Shown here: piece by piece, positions 37,734 through 50,100 of the stretch
How the letters are laid out: the number at the start of each line of letters is the position of its first letter
Position numbering within the stretch: position 1 is the first letter of the stretch
NCBI GenBank assembly: GCA_009792885.1
Contig: WMCF01000006.1
Coordinates: 682,001 to 746,000, forward strand
Direction of reading: 5' to 3'
DNA from: Eremophila alpestris peregrina
Lineage: Eukaryota; Chordata; Aves; Passeriformes; Alaudidae
Length of the DNA: 64,000 nt
Made by a program: the position numbers and the translations under genes
The notes under the pieces: model-generated
The model's database searches: none
What the model saw: the letters and a program-made list of their open reading frames with translations, nothing else
Told to the model about the DNA's origin: nothing

Positions 37734-38603
37734 CTGTACAAAAGCAATAAATACTTTAAAGTGTAACTTCAAATGTGCATATGAATAGAACTGACCTGAT
37801 GATTTAACAGCCTTTAAGTTCCTATACTTCAGCTTAGCAACTGCTTTCACTGCAAAAGCTTCTCCATCCCATTTTAATAATTGAAGAAAGCATGTTGAAA
37901 AACAATTTCCGTTGAATCATATAAGAATCACATGCTTTACTTGTTCTGTGTATCTGAGAGAGCAGTAACAATTTGTCAGGCTCGTGGAGGTGGGATCAAG
38001 AGAGGAAAAACCTCAAATGGGTTTATCAAAATCCTTTGTCAATAAAGAAACTAAATTGCGTGGCAACTAAAACAACATTGTTCTTATCCAGAACATCAAA
38101 TGATTTAAGGACAAGATTTCACCCTAGATAGCTGATAAGTATGTAGCTTATACACACACCAAGATTTTAGTTTGCAAAACCTCACTAGGAAGCTGCAAAG
38201 AAAGGCTTATCAAGTTCAAAGGCACACAAAAAGTAGAGACCCTGAACTGACATTACTATACTGATCTTGTATATTTGCTACTACTGGACTCCAAAAAAAC
38301 CTCTCAAGTTCTGCAGATGATTGTAACAAGTTGTTAAGACTAAAGTTTATACTCAACTTCACATGTATAGAATATTCAGCTATTAGAGAAACAAATCCTA
38401 TACACTTCCTCAGACAAGGATGAATTCTCTTTATTCACAAACCTGGGATAGCCCCAGGCTTGTCTACAAGTCAGCACCAAATTAATAGACACTTCAGTTT
38501 TAACCTGGTGCCTTAGTTACAAGTACAGAATTATCAAATTTAACATTAATTAATTGCCTTGTGTTGAGACATTCTGATGCTTTATACTGTTGAATTAAGT
38601 TTT

Positions 38604-38633
38604 TTCTGTATGCCATGTTTATGGCATACAGAA
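38604..38633. repeat. Perfect 13-bp inverted repeat with 4-base loop
   Basis: TTCTGTATGCCAT, loop GTTT, then ATGGCATACAGAA: thirteen perfect pairs. It lies in the inferred 5' UTR intron of the IAP gene. Confidence 0.9.
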
Positions 38634-38942
38634 GCGAACAGAACTCTCAGATTTTAAAAAAAGTATTTGATGCCTGAGTTTCTTTATTTCTGCACAGAAC
38701 TACCTCCCAGAGGTAAGACTGAAGTCCCTTCTGAGGTGCCTACGCCTCCATATTGGTACTGACTGTCTTCAAGAAGAAATTATAAGTGTCTGTAGTTTCA
38801 ATCAATCTATTTTTCTGTGGCAAAACAAAACCTGTGAGGAAGAAAAACAGTGCTTTAAAATACACAAGATGAGATGCGTGCAATGTCTATGCAAACAGCA
38901 ATTACACAAATTGAAACAGCATAAGCTTTTTTGCAAGTATAG

Positions 38943-39342
38943 CATGTTAAGGGTTGGATGAGACCTTAAAGATCATCTGGTCCCATCTCCCTTGCCATGG
39001 GCAGGGACACCTGTCAGTAGACCAGGCTGCTCAGAGCCACATCCAACCTGGCTGTGAACACTGCCACGATTGGAGTGTCCACAACCTCTCTGGGCAACCT
39101 GTTCCAGGGTCTCACCACCCTCGCAATAAAGAATTCCTTCCTAATATCTAACATCAACTTCCTCTCTTTCAGTCTGTGCCCATTACTGCTTGGCCTGTCA
39201 CAGTTCCTGACAAAGTGTCCCTCTCTGGCTTACCCGCAGACCCCCTTCAGACACTGGCAGGTTGCTATGAGGTCTCCATGCAACCTTCTCTTCTCCAGGC
39301 GGAACAACCCCAAGTTCCTCTGCCTGTCTAATGTCAGCTAGA
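38943..39342 (-). mobile_element. CR1 LINE 3' fragment
   Basis: About 400 bases with typical complement-strand CR1 segments: GGGTTGGATGAGACCTTAAA, GATCATCTGGTCC, CTGGGCAACCTGTTCCAGGG, TTCCTTCCTAATATC and CTTCTCTTCTCCAGGC. It points to the - strand, is 5'-truncated, and lies in the IAP 5' UTR intron. It is better preserved than the copy near 17.2 kb. Confidence 0.9.
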
Positions 39343-40077
39343 AAGTTTCAGGGAGTCAACTTCACACACTGAGATATGGAGTGGATTTCACACACTTCAT
39401 TTCCCTGTTATTGACACATATGCAAAACTGTTTAACCCACAAGCAGAATTTTTTAGCAGATGGATTAATCAGGCTACTTAATCACAAGCTGTATAATTAA
39501 AGGTAAGATCCTTCACTAAAGAAGTTGCATCCATTTAAATAGGTTTAAGTTTGCAGATTCCCAAACAATGAAGGCACAATTTTATAACACTGATTTAAAG
39601 AGTACTAGATTTTCTTATTTAGGTGAATCCAATAATATTTGAAGCAAGGACATCGATAAAACTGAACTTCCCCAAAAATTCAGGTAAGGGCAAACACAAA
39701 GTTCACAAGGTTTTTAAATATGTAGCTATGAATAAAAATAAAATTATATATGTAGTAGACTGGTCTGGAGGATCGGTTTGCAAAACGTTTTTCCCAGGAA
39801 ACACTCAGTCATGATGACACAGCACTGCAGAAACAGCCCCCTGCGCTAAGGCACCAGATCCTGAGCACCAGACCCCGCACGGCGGAGCCTGAGCGCGGCC
39901 CCAACCCCGGCAGCGACAGCTCCGCGTTCCCCGTCCGGCCGCGGCTCCCCCGGGCCTCGCTCTCCGCTCCCTCTCCTCCCACGGGCCCCAGCCCCGCTCC
40001 CCGGCCGGGTTCCAGCGGGGCAGCCGAGGGCCGACAGCCCGAGGCCGCACAGCTCCTTCAGCCCCCGCCGCCAGACC

Positions 40078-40133
40078 GGGCACAGAGCACCGGGCACAGA
40101 GCACCGGGCACAGAGCACCGGGCACAGAGCACC
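40078..40133. repeat. Tandem repeat, four copies of a 14-bp unit
   Basis: The unit GGGCACAGAGCACC is repeated four times without a mismatch. It lies inside the CpG island, just downstream of the inferred first-exon donor. Confidence 0.93.
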
Positions 40134-40323
40134 GGCGCCCCCCGCCTCCTGACGGCCGCGCCCTCCCGGCAGGGCCCCCGCCCGGCCCTACTCCCAGCAC
40201 CCCCTTGTACTCACGGCCTCCGAGCAGGCCCCCGCGGCGGCCCCCAGCAAGGCCCAGCCTATATGGGTGCCCGGCAGGGAGCGGGGGCACAGGAGCCCCC
40301 GCTGGCACCGCCTCGGAAACTCC

Positions 40324-40365
40324 GGCTAGGCTAGGCTCGGCCCGGCTGGGCTCGGCTCGGCTCGC
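40324..40365. repeat. GGCTC/GGCTA pentamer-like simple repeat
   Basis: A degenerate run of GGCTAGGCTAGGCTCGG and GGCTCGGCTCGGCTCG units in the CpG island. It generates spurious Ala/Arg/Gly/Ser-rich reading frames on both strands. Confidence 0.8.
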
Positions 40366-40565
40366 CCGGCAGCTCCCGGCGAGTGCCGGGGGCAGGCGGC
40401 GCCGGACGGGGCGGGCGCGGCCCCGCCCTTTTCCGGGCTCGCGAGAACGCGCCCGGGAGCGGCTCCGCGGGGCCTGGCCTCTCCGTCGGGGCTGCCCGGG
40501 CGCAGGCCCCCTCGTCAGGCGCTGCGCTGCGGGGGTGGGCGGCCCTGCCGTCAGCGGGGACCTTC

Positions 40566-40575
40566 GGTACTTTCC
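40566..40575 (+). promoter_or_regulatory. Near-consensus kappaB site
   Basis: GGTACTTTCC differs by one base from the classical GGGACTTTCC. It is one of three kappaB-like sites within 67 bases. Confidence 0.35.
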
Positions 40576-40595
40576 TCTGCGCTGTTCCTCGGGCG

Positions 40596-40605
40596 GGGGA
40601 AACCC
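40596..40605 (+). promoter_or_regulatory. kappaB-like site
   Basis: GGGGAAACCC keeps both half-site ends of the kappaB consensus but departs from it in the centre. It lies between the other two sites. Confidence 0.35.
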
Positions 40606-40622
40606 GAGTGTGCTTCCCAGCC

Positions 40623-40632
40623 GGGGATTTCC
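40623..40632 (+). promoter_or_regulatory. Consensus kappaB site
   Basis: GGGGATTTCC fits GGGRNWYYCC at every position. It lies in the CpG island about 410 bases upstream of the inferred first-exon donor, a promoter-proximal position for a gene whose family is a known Rel/NF-kappaB target. Confidence 0.6.
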
Positions 40633-40869
40633 ATCTGGCGGGCGCGGAGCTGGCGAGCAGCCGGGAAGGGGAGCGGCCGGAGGGGCGGCGCCGCTGGCGG
40701 CGGTCCCGGCCCGCGGACCCCGTTGTGGGGCAGACGGGCCCGTCGGTACCGGCACCGCGCTCCCGCGGCACGGGCCGCACTCGCAGCAAACCCCGCGGGT
40801 TCACCCTTGCTCCCTGACAGCAGCGTAAAACACAGCTGCTGCTCGGCCGCATTTCCTAATATAGGCAGC

Positions 40870-43500
40870 TCTGCCGCCAGCAAGAGGGGAAACAACATGA
40901 CCGGTGAAAGACTCGGGTCACTTGAATGCGCTGGGGAAGAACAAGAGGAAGACAAAAAAAGACCATAAATTTCCATTGGAGGGGTTTAAGGCGGTATCTC
41001 TGCATATCGAAATCTGAAAAACTTCCACAGCACCTACCAGAACGCTGACCAAAAGCTCAAAATGTCCCAGCACAGTCATGGTCTGGCATTTCCTATGAAT
41101 AAACTGAAGATAAGAGATTTTAAAAAGCCCCGTTTTGTGATGATAGATTTGAAGTACGGTATTTACACAACTGAGAAGTGAAGAGTAAAAATAAGGAAGT
41201 GTAACAGCATTATGACACTAGTGGGTAATTTTCTGTATTGGAGTTCCAGTAACATGAGTTTTCAAGAGACTCATTCATACATTTTCTAAGACTTTCAAAT
41301 TTCCTGCAATATGTGATGACATATATACAACAATACTGGTAAATTTGAACTGTGGTGGGGGCATCTAGTACAGCACAGCTTCTACTGTAACACTACTTAA
41401 CATCATATAATGGTAGACCGAGAAACATTTGCTTTGCAGCAGTTGCAGAAAAATAGGAAGTTAAAAACTTCCTTTTAAAGTTTAAAATTATTGTCAGATC
41501 CCTGATACATTGTTTTAAGGAAGCTGCTGACAGGGGGAAGAGAAGATTGAAAAATAGAGCCAGCTCTTCAAATACCTTGTGTGAAGAGTGCTGAGGTGTG
41601 GTTCTGTTTGACATAGGGAACTGTTGAGTGTCATGCAAGGAACTGAGCTCTGTATTTATGTGTGGCTTTACTTGCAAGTGCTTAAAGATTTACTTTGACT
41701 GGTTGTCCCCAGTTTCGGACCTTCAAGCAGGACTCCCCAGATGAAGTTATACTGATAAAGTATAACAGATTCTTGACGTTTTACTGTACATTCGCTCAAA
41801 ACCAGTTAACCCAGTGCTCCTCCTTAACTCCCCTCCCTCCGGTCTGCCTCTCCACACCCAGCCACTATCTGCCCTTGCCCCCTTGTACCCTTGGCCTCCT
41901 GCTAATCTGGCAATATAAACTGCTGTTTCCTCCCGTCCCTGGCCTCAAGGCCAGCGGTTTCAGGTTCTCCCTTTGTGCTTCGCAGCCTCATGTCGCAATG
42001 GAGGAAGGGAGGGGGAGAAAATAAAAAGGAGGCTATAATGCTTGTGATAGGAGAAAAAGAGGCGTAGCTGTCCCGAGCTGCCAGGCGCTTTCTGCTTGCT
42101 TTGCCTCATTCAGAATAGTAGCAGCCCCCATTCCCAGTAATTTCTTCACTTTTCAGAGAAAGAGGTAAGAGGGAACTTTCCCCACTTAGCTGCGAGGATG
42201 AATCGTCCTTTCCGCAAAGGACATGAAGTAAGAATGTAACTAAAGGGTTCTTCTTAGGACTGAAATTCCTGAGGAACCGTGCATTCTCATTAGCATTCTG
42301 TGTCTGGCTTCAGCCTGGGGCCAGGGTAACTCTCCAGAGGCAGAGTAAGAGGACGGCAGTGGTGCTTTAGCCCTACCCAAGCTAAATGCATGCTTTGGCT
42401 TTGATTCTCAGGCTGTGGCATATCACTAGGACTATTCCTTTCACCAGCTGCAGCAACCTTTCAAGATCACAGTCTTGACCTAAAAACCAGTGAGTGAGTA
42501 GGTGAAACAAGGCCCTCTACTCCTCTCTTAGCTCCAGAGAGGAGGGAAGAAGGCAGCATTCACATAAAGCTGTCCTTAACCAAAGGAAACTGCAGAGGTC
42601 AAAATGCTAATAAAAGCATTGCCATATTACCAGGCAAATAAAAAATAGAACTCATGGTACTGTTGAATGAAATAGCAAAAATGAGAGAGCAAATTTCTGG
42701 AGGTGGGAGGCAGTGACCTGGCAGCATGAGTGCATTATCACACCAAGTAGCACAGCCAGCCCTTGAAGTACCTGATGCAACTCCAAGTCCAGAAGTGTTC
42801 TCTGAAAATTCTGCTGAATGTCAGTCTCCCCATGCTGTCTTCCTTCCCTGATGCATTCTCGTTTACCATCTCCCACAGCATTAAAGCACCTGGCTTTAAT
42901 GGTGCCTCTGCAGCACACCTCTAAACATCTATGAAGAGGAAAGATGAAGAAAACACACATTGTTATTTGCCTTTCCGTTGCTCTGTACCCACTCCAACAA
43001 ATCCAATACCCCCTGTAAAACATGTAGTAAAGAATGAAACCAGTTATCACCAGGTAGTGCCCACATTTTTCAGTTTTCCAAAGATATCAATTGCTTTCAT
43101 GGAACAAGACCTGCTTATTCTGAACTCCACAGTTTTGGCTTCACTGCAAGCATCAACCCCCATTCCCGCAGTAAGGAGTAGGTTTTGTCTTACAAAGTGA
43201 CCTAACATGGTGATAAGGGTTCCACAAAAAACTTTAGAAGGAATTCCTCAGCTCCTTCAGAACATAAGGGGAAGATAATGATGAGAGAAGTAAGAAAAAA
43301 TATATTAAGGAAAACTTTGGAAAAGTCAACTTGAGGCAAAAAATACCAGCTGTAGATAGATAAAGTTGCATTATCTACTCAATTTGCAAATGAAACTAAG
43401 TCCCAAGAGCAGAGTAGTTCTGACATCCTGTAAACATGAGATCAGATACACTAGGTTATGATAATCTATGTGGGTGCAACTGCCCACTTCGTTTTGACTA
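40870..43500. other. Intergenic, upstream of the IAP promoter
   Basis: Mostly unremarkable sequence. A block at about 41795-42010 is C/T-rich on the + strand and GC-richer than its flanks, with a TATAAACTGC segment near 41915 that could be a relic of an LTR or promoter; I cannot assign it. No exon seen. Confidence 0.5.
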
Positions 43501-43539
43501 AACACAGCAACATTTTTTTTATTTATTTATTTTTTAAAT

Positions 43540-44020
43540 TTTAGTCACGGCTTTGTTCACCTTTGCCCAGGGGGAAGGGAATTGAAGTTTCTCTTCAAAA
43601 CCTCTCTTCACCGGGAGAGGCCTGATGAGCTTAACATCCACAGATTGGGAGCAGCCAGAAGGACCGGAGATAAGAGAACATTGAGGAATGTTCTCTGGTC
43701 TGTGAAGAGATCGAGAAGAGAACCAAAGAATGAGGACCAGATTAGCAAAGGCAAAGGGATCAATAAACAATAGGAGATCGAATACTGAGTTGTGTAATTT
43801 AAGAGACCAATGAACGTGAATTTCTTTGGGGTTTTTATACATAAATGTGTGAAAAGTTTGGTAAAGAACAATGTGAATGATTTTCACTGCACAACCTGAG
43901 CATGTGTCGATGAAATAATTTCTGTTGCACATCCTGGCCAGAATAAAGTAATTCCTTGATTCTCTAACGCTGAAAAGATGTTGTTGTAGTTTCTTTTTTT
44001 CCTATAGTTTTGGTGACAAG
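43540..44020 (+). mobile_element. Possible solo LTR of an endogenous retrovirus
   Basis: The order of signals looks like an LTR: CCAAT at 43807-43811, a TATA-like TTTTTATACATAAA from about 43832, AATAAA at 43942-43947, then a T-rich U5-like stretch ending near TTTTGGTGACA. No gag, pol or env frame follows on either side, so if real it is a solo copy. I could not define the outer ends or a target-site duplication. An unrelated promoter or chance spacing is possible. Confidence 0.4.
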
Positions 44021-44105
44021 AGCACCTACATCTACTCCAGCTATAATGATTGCTTCTTTTCTTTTTTTAAAACGAAACTTTTTAAATTGCATCTGGCCAT
44101 TAGGC

Positions 44106-44130
44106 AAAAAAAAAAAAAAAAAAAAAAAAA
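44106..44130 (+). repeat. Poly-A run
   Basis: About 25 consecutive A after AGGC. It may be a mononucleotide microsatellite or the tail of an old retroposed copy; no clear body precedes it other than the LTR-like block. Confidence 0.85.
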
Positions 44131-44139
44131 TTAAAATGT

Positions 44140-47100
44140 CCCAAGGGACAAATATAATATCTAGATACTAAGGGCATCCATGACTCATTGTGATAACCCT
44201 AAATGTTCAAGGAAAAAAAAAAAAAATCTTGCTGCTCCCTTTCTGAAGGTCAGTACATTCACAGTCTGAAAAGTTTCCATTCCCTTTGCACACAGACAAG
44301 AGTTTCCTTTTTCACATCCTCCTACGCAAATGATCATGAGTACTTAAGTTTAGGTTTACCTAAATCAGTTGAGGACTTTCTCACATTTAGTGCTCAGATA
44401 AATTCTCCCATAAGCCATAAGCAGTCTCAAGAACATATCAAAGCCACACTGAATAAGTTGAGGCTTTTAAAACCAGTCAGAAACTCTCATTAATATTTAC
44501 TTGGGAGATAAAAAAATAATTGGAACAAGCTGCAAGAGGATCTTGGTAGATGTTGAGTTCAATTCTCTTTTATGATTGGAGAATCTGCTCACTTTTCTAA
44601 GTTTTATTATTGTCTGCTTCTAGGAAGACCATTTTGTTCTCCGGGTGGTATAGCAAATATACATTCAGCAGGAGATAGGAACTCCAAGAATGCCAAAGCA
44701 GAGGTGACTTGACTAAAATAAACCACAATCAGGTGGAATGAGGAAATAAAAAGGCTTCTATTCAACTGCTTCAAATTGTGTTAATTCAGAGCCCCACATT
44801 CCTGGTTTTTTCCAAAGGAGTTGTCTTTCTAAACAGCAGGTTGTCTGCTTTGACTCCAAGTTACTTCCTGCTGTCAGAGTAAGAAAATTTCTCTAGATCT
44901 GATTTCCCTCATTTATTCATTACCTCTCTGCAGATTTTAAAACCTTTCCAAGGTGTTTAATTTGCTTTAGTTGAACCAGCTGTTGCTATTCATGTTCTTG
45001 GGGGATTTTTTTTATGTCAATACTCCTTCAATTAAAAGAGAATCAAATGTGCCACTGTTCAATTTCCTGAGGATTATATTGGGAGTATTCTACCACGACT
45101 GCTGCTGAGTTCAGGAAGATATAAGTGATTTGTAAATCATGCCAAATGTGATTGCATCACACTTTACCTAGAAAATGGGTGATTGCCTCAAGTTCTGTTT
45201 AAAAGGGCCAACTACCTCAGAAATTAAATCATCCATTCAGAGGCTACAGATACAAGATGAAGTTTCCCAAGGTATCTACATCACCATTTCAAGTGGCACA
45301 TAAGCATATGGGAACACATTAACTTCCACAAACCCACATACAAAGAGGAGTCTTTGCAACATGCAAAATAAGGCCCTAATTTCTGTAAGCAAAACCAGAA
45401 ATCTGATCTCTGTGCCTGCCTGAGTTTCCAGTGCAGCTTATGGGGAACTGATTTGTGATTTACAGCAAAACCAAAAACCCCAAGCCCCTGTGTGCAAACT
45501 GCATAAGCCATAAATCAGCTCTCCGTGAGCAACGATGGCACAAACAGTTGTAGCAGACATGGTCAAATAACAGGACTAGGGGCTGCTTAGGTTAATCCTG
45601 GTGCCAAATGGTACTAACACTGCAGAGAAGCTGAGATTTCCATTCTTTTATTCTGCTGCACAGTACTATGTTTCGTAAGAACATAAGAGAAATAAGAGGA
45701 ATCATAGTTGTACTGAAAATGCTTTCACTTTCACTTCTTAGGACTTACAGGAATAAGTAAATTAAAAGTAATGTAGCATGCACTACTGAAAAAAGGGGGT
45801 TTTACACATTAAATTTAATATTTTCATGAGACTATATTAGAGGAAAAACATAGTGAAAACAGAAAAAGAGTGATGTAAAATAGAAAAGAGTGATGTGTCT
45901 TTGATAAGGGGTTAAGCTAATATTTTTTGGCTAGTAGTTACAAATTGATCATTAACTTACATACTGGTACCCACTGGATACATGTAACAGGGAGAGGATT
46001 TAGATGAGGAACAAGTGCCAATTGAGTGAATACAAATGGCTATTTATGACAAGGTTAGAAGACTGGGTTTCTAGAAGCTGGAATGTGCTGTCAAGTTTTG
46101 ACAGATTTGCTGTTAAATTGTTCAAAGAATTGAAAAGTTATTGGGGTGGAGTGGACAGACAGATATGTTCTTATAAAAAGAAAAAAGATTGCATAAATGA
46201 GATGACAAAATCAGGCTAAAATGACACGAGATGTCATGCTGAGAACTCGTTTGTTTGTTTTTAGTGGACTAGCTAGAAAAATTGCTCTGTTCCTGATGTA
46301 CTTATTCAGAAGGACCACCTCAGACTCAGAAAGCAAAGAATATACTGACAGGGCTTAATTTAGCATCAACCAGTGGCTGCACTGACCTAAAATCCATCTA
46401 TTCCCTGTACTAGCCAGTACCAGGCACCCCTGGTATCAGCTAATCTCTTTATGTAATGAAAACCATCTCAGCCTGTAGTGCAAAAATCTGGGCCTATTAT
46501 CTGAAGTTCAATGTTACTAATTGTGATAATCCAAAAGGTCACTCCAGTCCTTGTGAACAAAGACTTTAGGGGGAAAAAGAAGTTGGCAAATTCAAATATT
46601 CTTGGGTCAGGAATTCGGGGTGGCTGTGAGCACAGCTGGCTTGGGAAACAGGAGTTAGATGCTGTGTTCATTACCCCACAGTGCTGCTGAGACAGAGGCC
46701 ACAGTAGCCTTGGAGAAGCAAAGGATCCTTTGCTCTGAGTTATTTCGGCAGAGGAAGACCTTTCTCCACTGAAAAAGCACTGTCCTAAAGATCACTGAGA
46801 TCAAAGAATATGAAAAGGGCCGAGGTAATATTCTCCCATCCTTCCATTGTGCCAGATTCAAGAAACAAAGCACTCCATTCCTAACACACAAGACAATAAG
46901 AACATGTTTTGAACCAAAAGAAGAACCTGATGAAATGTGCTTGTACAGCATCTGGAGAATTAAGCCCAAGCCTCTGAGGCTTTAAGTCTCTACTTTAAAA
47001 AACATTAATGTCGTAAGCTGACATGAGATGGATTTTATCCTGCTCTGAGAATAAAGAACATATTTAAACAGACTAGACCACCAGTTCTGAGACACAAGGT

Positions 47101-50100
47101 GCTGTGCTCCCTTCAGGCTCTGGACTAGTGGAGATTAAATTACTATCTAAGGGCTGGCACAGAAGTCTCAATATCAAATGTGTTGAAGCCTAAGGCACAC
47201 AGCATGATTTCTAGCACCACCTGCACATTGAGAAGTAAAAATGCAAGGGTCTGAATAAAGTACCAGTGTCTTGAGGCTTGATACTGGCTTCTTGCCACTT
47301 CCTTAGGACTTCCTTAGTTTGATTTTAAAGAAAACTACCTTTTATCCTGTTTCAAAGCTCTTCCTAATACAGTTTTGAATGTATATCTATCTAGGAACAT
47401 GGTTTGTGTCTGAACTTTGTCAAACACATACTGTAGGTCTCCAGAACACTGTCTCTTTCACTTGGCCACACAGTTATAAGCACAAAATAAGCTACTGTGA
47501 GAACATTTCCAAAATTAAGCAGGTTATCTTCCGTTGAAAGCATATACAAGAATTTGGCATTGGCCCAGGACTGTAGGAGTTTCTGGTTTTTGTGATTCTG
47601 TTTTTCTTACTTGGAAACAATAGTGGTATTCATGCCTAGGCAATTCATGGGGTTAACAGCTTCTGAGGCTGCATTTCTCAATACGCAGCAATCGCTGTAA
47701 AAGATGCAGCATATTTCAGTGTTACCACAGTGATCTCCCTTCTGCTGGCTCCTGAGGAGTAATTAAACAATGTATGTATTTTAAAGTGAAACATTGCTGT
47801 TACATACGAAGGTACTCAATCCTGCATCCAGACACGTAGACCTGTGGGCCAAGACTTGGTAGACTGGGATACACGTACTTTGTGATTGTGAGCACTATTC
47901 TTTTGTTTCTGTCCTTTCAAATTTCTTTCTCCCTCCAGTCAACCAATCTCTACCCAATATTAATCTCCTGCACACAGAAAACGACGGCATTTATACACTA
48001 TCCTGTTTGTCAAAGCTGTTTTGTCCCTTGAGTTATTACACACAAGTACTCTTCAGCTGACAAGTTGTCAGCTGCATTGTTTGCAGGTTGTCAGGCCTCC
48101 TACATCCCAGTGTACTTGCCCAGCCTCAGAGAGAAAGACTATGTTTCTTTCATAGACAAAAATAGGCAAAAAAATTCATTGTAAAACGATTTCTTCTGTT
48201 CAATAAATAGTTGAACAAAAGACAAGCCTCTGCAAAGCGACGTGTGTTTGTCTTCTGTAACATAACACTATGGCAGGCACTGCAGTGAGCTGGAGAAGGC
48301 AGGCATGCCACAGCAGCTCCGAAAACAAAGAGAGCTGCTGACCAACAAAACTCTCGGGAAACACCAAAAAAGGGTGCAGAATCTGAATGTCAGGAAAGAG
48401 AGGGACAAAGGTTACAATGATGCAATTGCCAAGAGAGAACCATCTAGTAAAATGTGCGAAGGTTACAGAATAGGTATTTATATCTGAGCTGGTCAATCTT
48501 TACAGTCGAATGAAAAGAAGAACATGCCTTTAGGATGTGTTTTTATATTAAATCCTAAAATAGACATTTAAAATGGATTACATGCATCAACCCAAAGTGC
48601 ATTTTTCTTTCTGCTGATTGCTAAAGAGGTGAGAGTGTTAAGGCACTAGGGGTTGTTCCAAAGTCTTGCATTTTTGTAACATCATTAGGAGGCAAACATA
48701 ACTAAAATCAGGGGATAAGGGAAAATGGTAAACGAGTCAATGGTTGTTCCAGATATACATGTTTTTTTAGTGCATGGTTTATGTAGCAAAGGCAGGAACC
48801 CAGCAATTGTTCTCACAAACCTGCCATTTCTAGGAACCACAGAAAATTCAAGAAATTCTACAGCAGGAAATGATGAGTAAACACAGCAGCTCTTCAGACA
48901 CTTTTTCTTTTTGTTTCTGTCCATTTTTCACTTTGTTCCATCAAGGAGAGAATTTGACTAAAAACTGCAGAAAAACAGAACTAAAATTCTTCCTTTTGGG
49001 GCAGGAGATCAAGACAAGAGTTAGTTTTCTTGGTTTCTTTTTTAAAGCACTGTTTTGGAGTGGATTTTTTTAGAAACTAATCAGGAAAGGATCATTGTTT
49101 TACTGATGCAGTTACAATTAATGAGCTATGGCAATAATATACTCCTAGGAGGACACTATCTGTAGATGTCCTTTGGCAGGCCTCAGCTCACAAAACAGCA
49201 GCCCAGGAGGCCTAGGCTGGGTAGCCACATGCACTGGTCCCAAGAAGCCTTTTCTGAGCAGCAAGCACCTTCTCTTGGGTTGGGCTAATCCTCCCTGCAG
49301 TAGAGGCACTGTCCCCACTGTCACATCTGAACATGAAAATACAGCTACTCACCAGCCATGGCAGCTGCATTTCCCATTAGCAGCAGTTCAGCCATCTCAC
49401 CCTCATTCTGTTCAGCAGGTAAAATAAGGTGCAGGAGGTGACTGCTGCTGGGGCAGCCAGAGGGAAGAGAGGGCATAGGGATCAACAGCTCATCAGAAGG
49501 GTGGCCCTGCAGAAGAGCACAGCAGTACATTTCACACATCAGAATTCTGGAATGCTGAGCAGTCCATAGGCGGGTTCAGACACACAGAAACTTTTGACAT
49601 ACTTATGGAGCGTGGCATGGGGCCAAATTTCACCAACAAGTAGCCAAGATAATAAAAATTATCTGGCTGCTCCCACCAAGGGCTGCATTTTCCAGAGTAT
49701 GATCTCTCATGCAACGTGACAGTGGTATTTTATTGCCAAAGAGGCTTCAGTGGAATCCTCAGTGAAGTTTCAGATTGGTTTCTGGACAATGAACTTTCCA
49801 GAGGACAGGATATTTGACAGCATTACCCTCAAAATTTGTGGGAATTGTCTTTGAGTCTGAAAGGATATGAAAGTTTGTGGACTGATCATGGATCTCTCCA
49901 GTCCATGGAGCCAAGGACTCAGAGGAGGGATGCACATCACTGCTGCAGAGCTGGAGTGTTTCTATGTTTCTATGAACATCTGCTATTCCAACAGCAATGT
50001 ATTCAGCAGGCAAAGTCCATCCCTGAGGTTCCTTGGGCTAGCTGCAGTCATTCTAAGTGCTGCAGAGCACACACCTCAATGGAAGGCTGTTGCGAAGAGA

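Larger units (their letters stand above)
37734..40214 (-). other. BIRC2: IAP 5' UTR intron (inferred)
   Basis: An intron of about 2.5 kb is inferred between the acceptor before the first coding exon and a GTGAGT donor at 40214-40209 in the CpG island. It contains a CR1 copy and a perfect 13-bp inverted repeat. Confidence 0.55.
39830..40860. promoter_or_regulatory. BIRC2: CpG-island promoter of the IAP gene
   Basis: About 1 kb of very GC-rich, CpG-dense sequence upstream of the IAP gene. A GTGAGT donor on the - strand at 40214-40209 suggests that the non-coding first exon ends at 40215. A kappaB cluster lies about 350-420 bases upstream of that donor. Long frames on both strands here are low-stop artefacts of GC richness. 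The island could also drive a divergent + strand transcript. Confidence 0.82.

Noticed and set aside
37650..37850. N-terminal extension of 67 codons on the IAP first coding exon
   Set aside because: It crosses a good splice acceptor at about 37734, and the downstream Met gives the standard cIAP N-terminus and exactly 611 residues.
39805..40976. Open frames of up to 316 codons on both strands near the IAP promoter
   Set aside because: CpG-island artefacts; they run through tandem repeats and show no domain.
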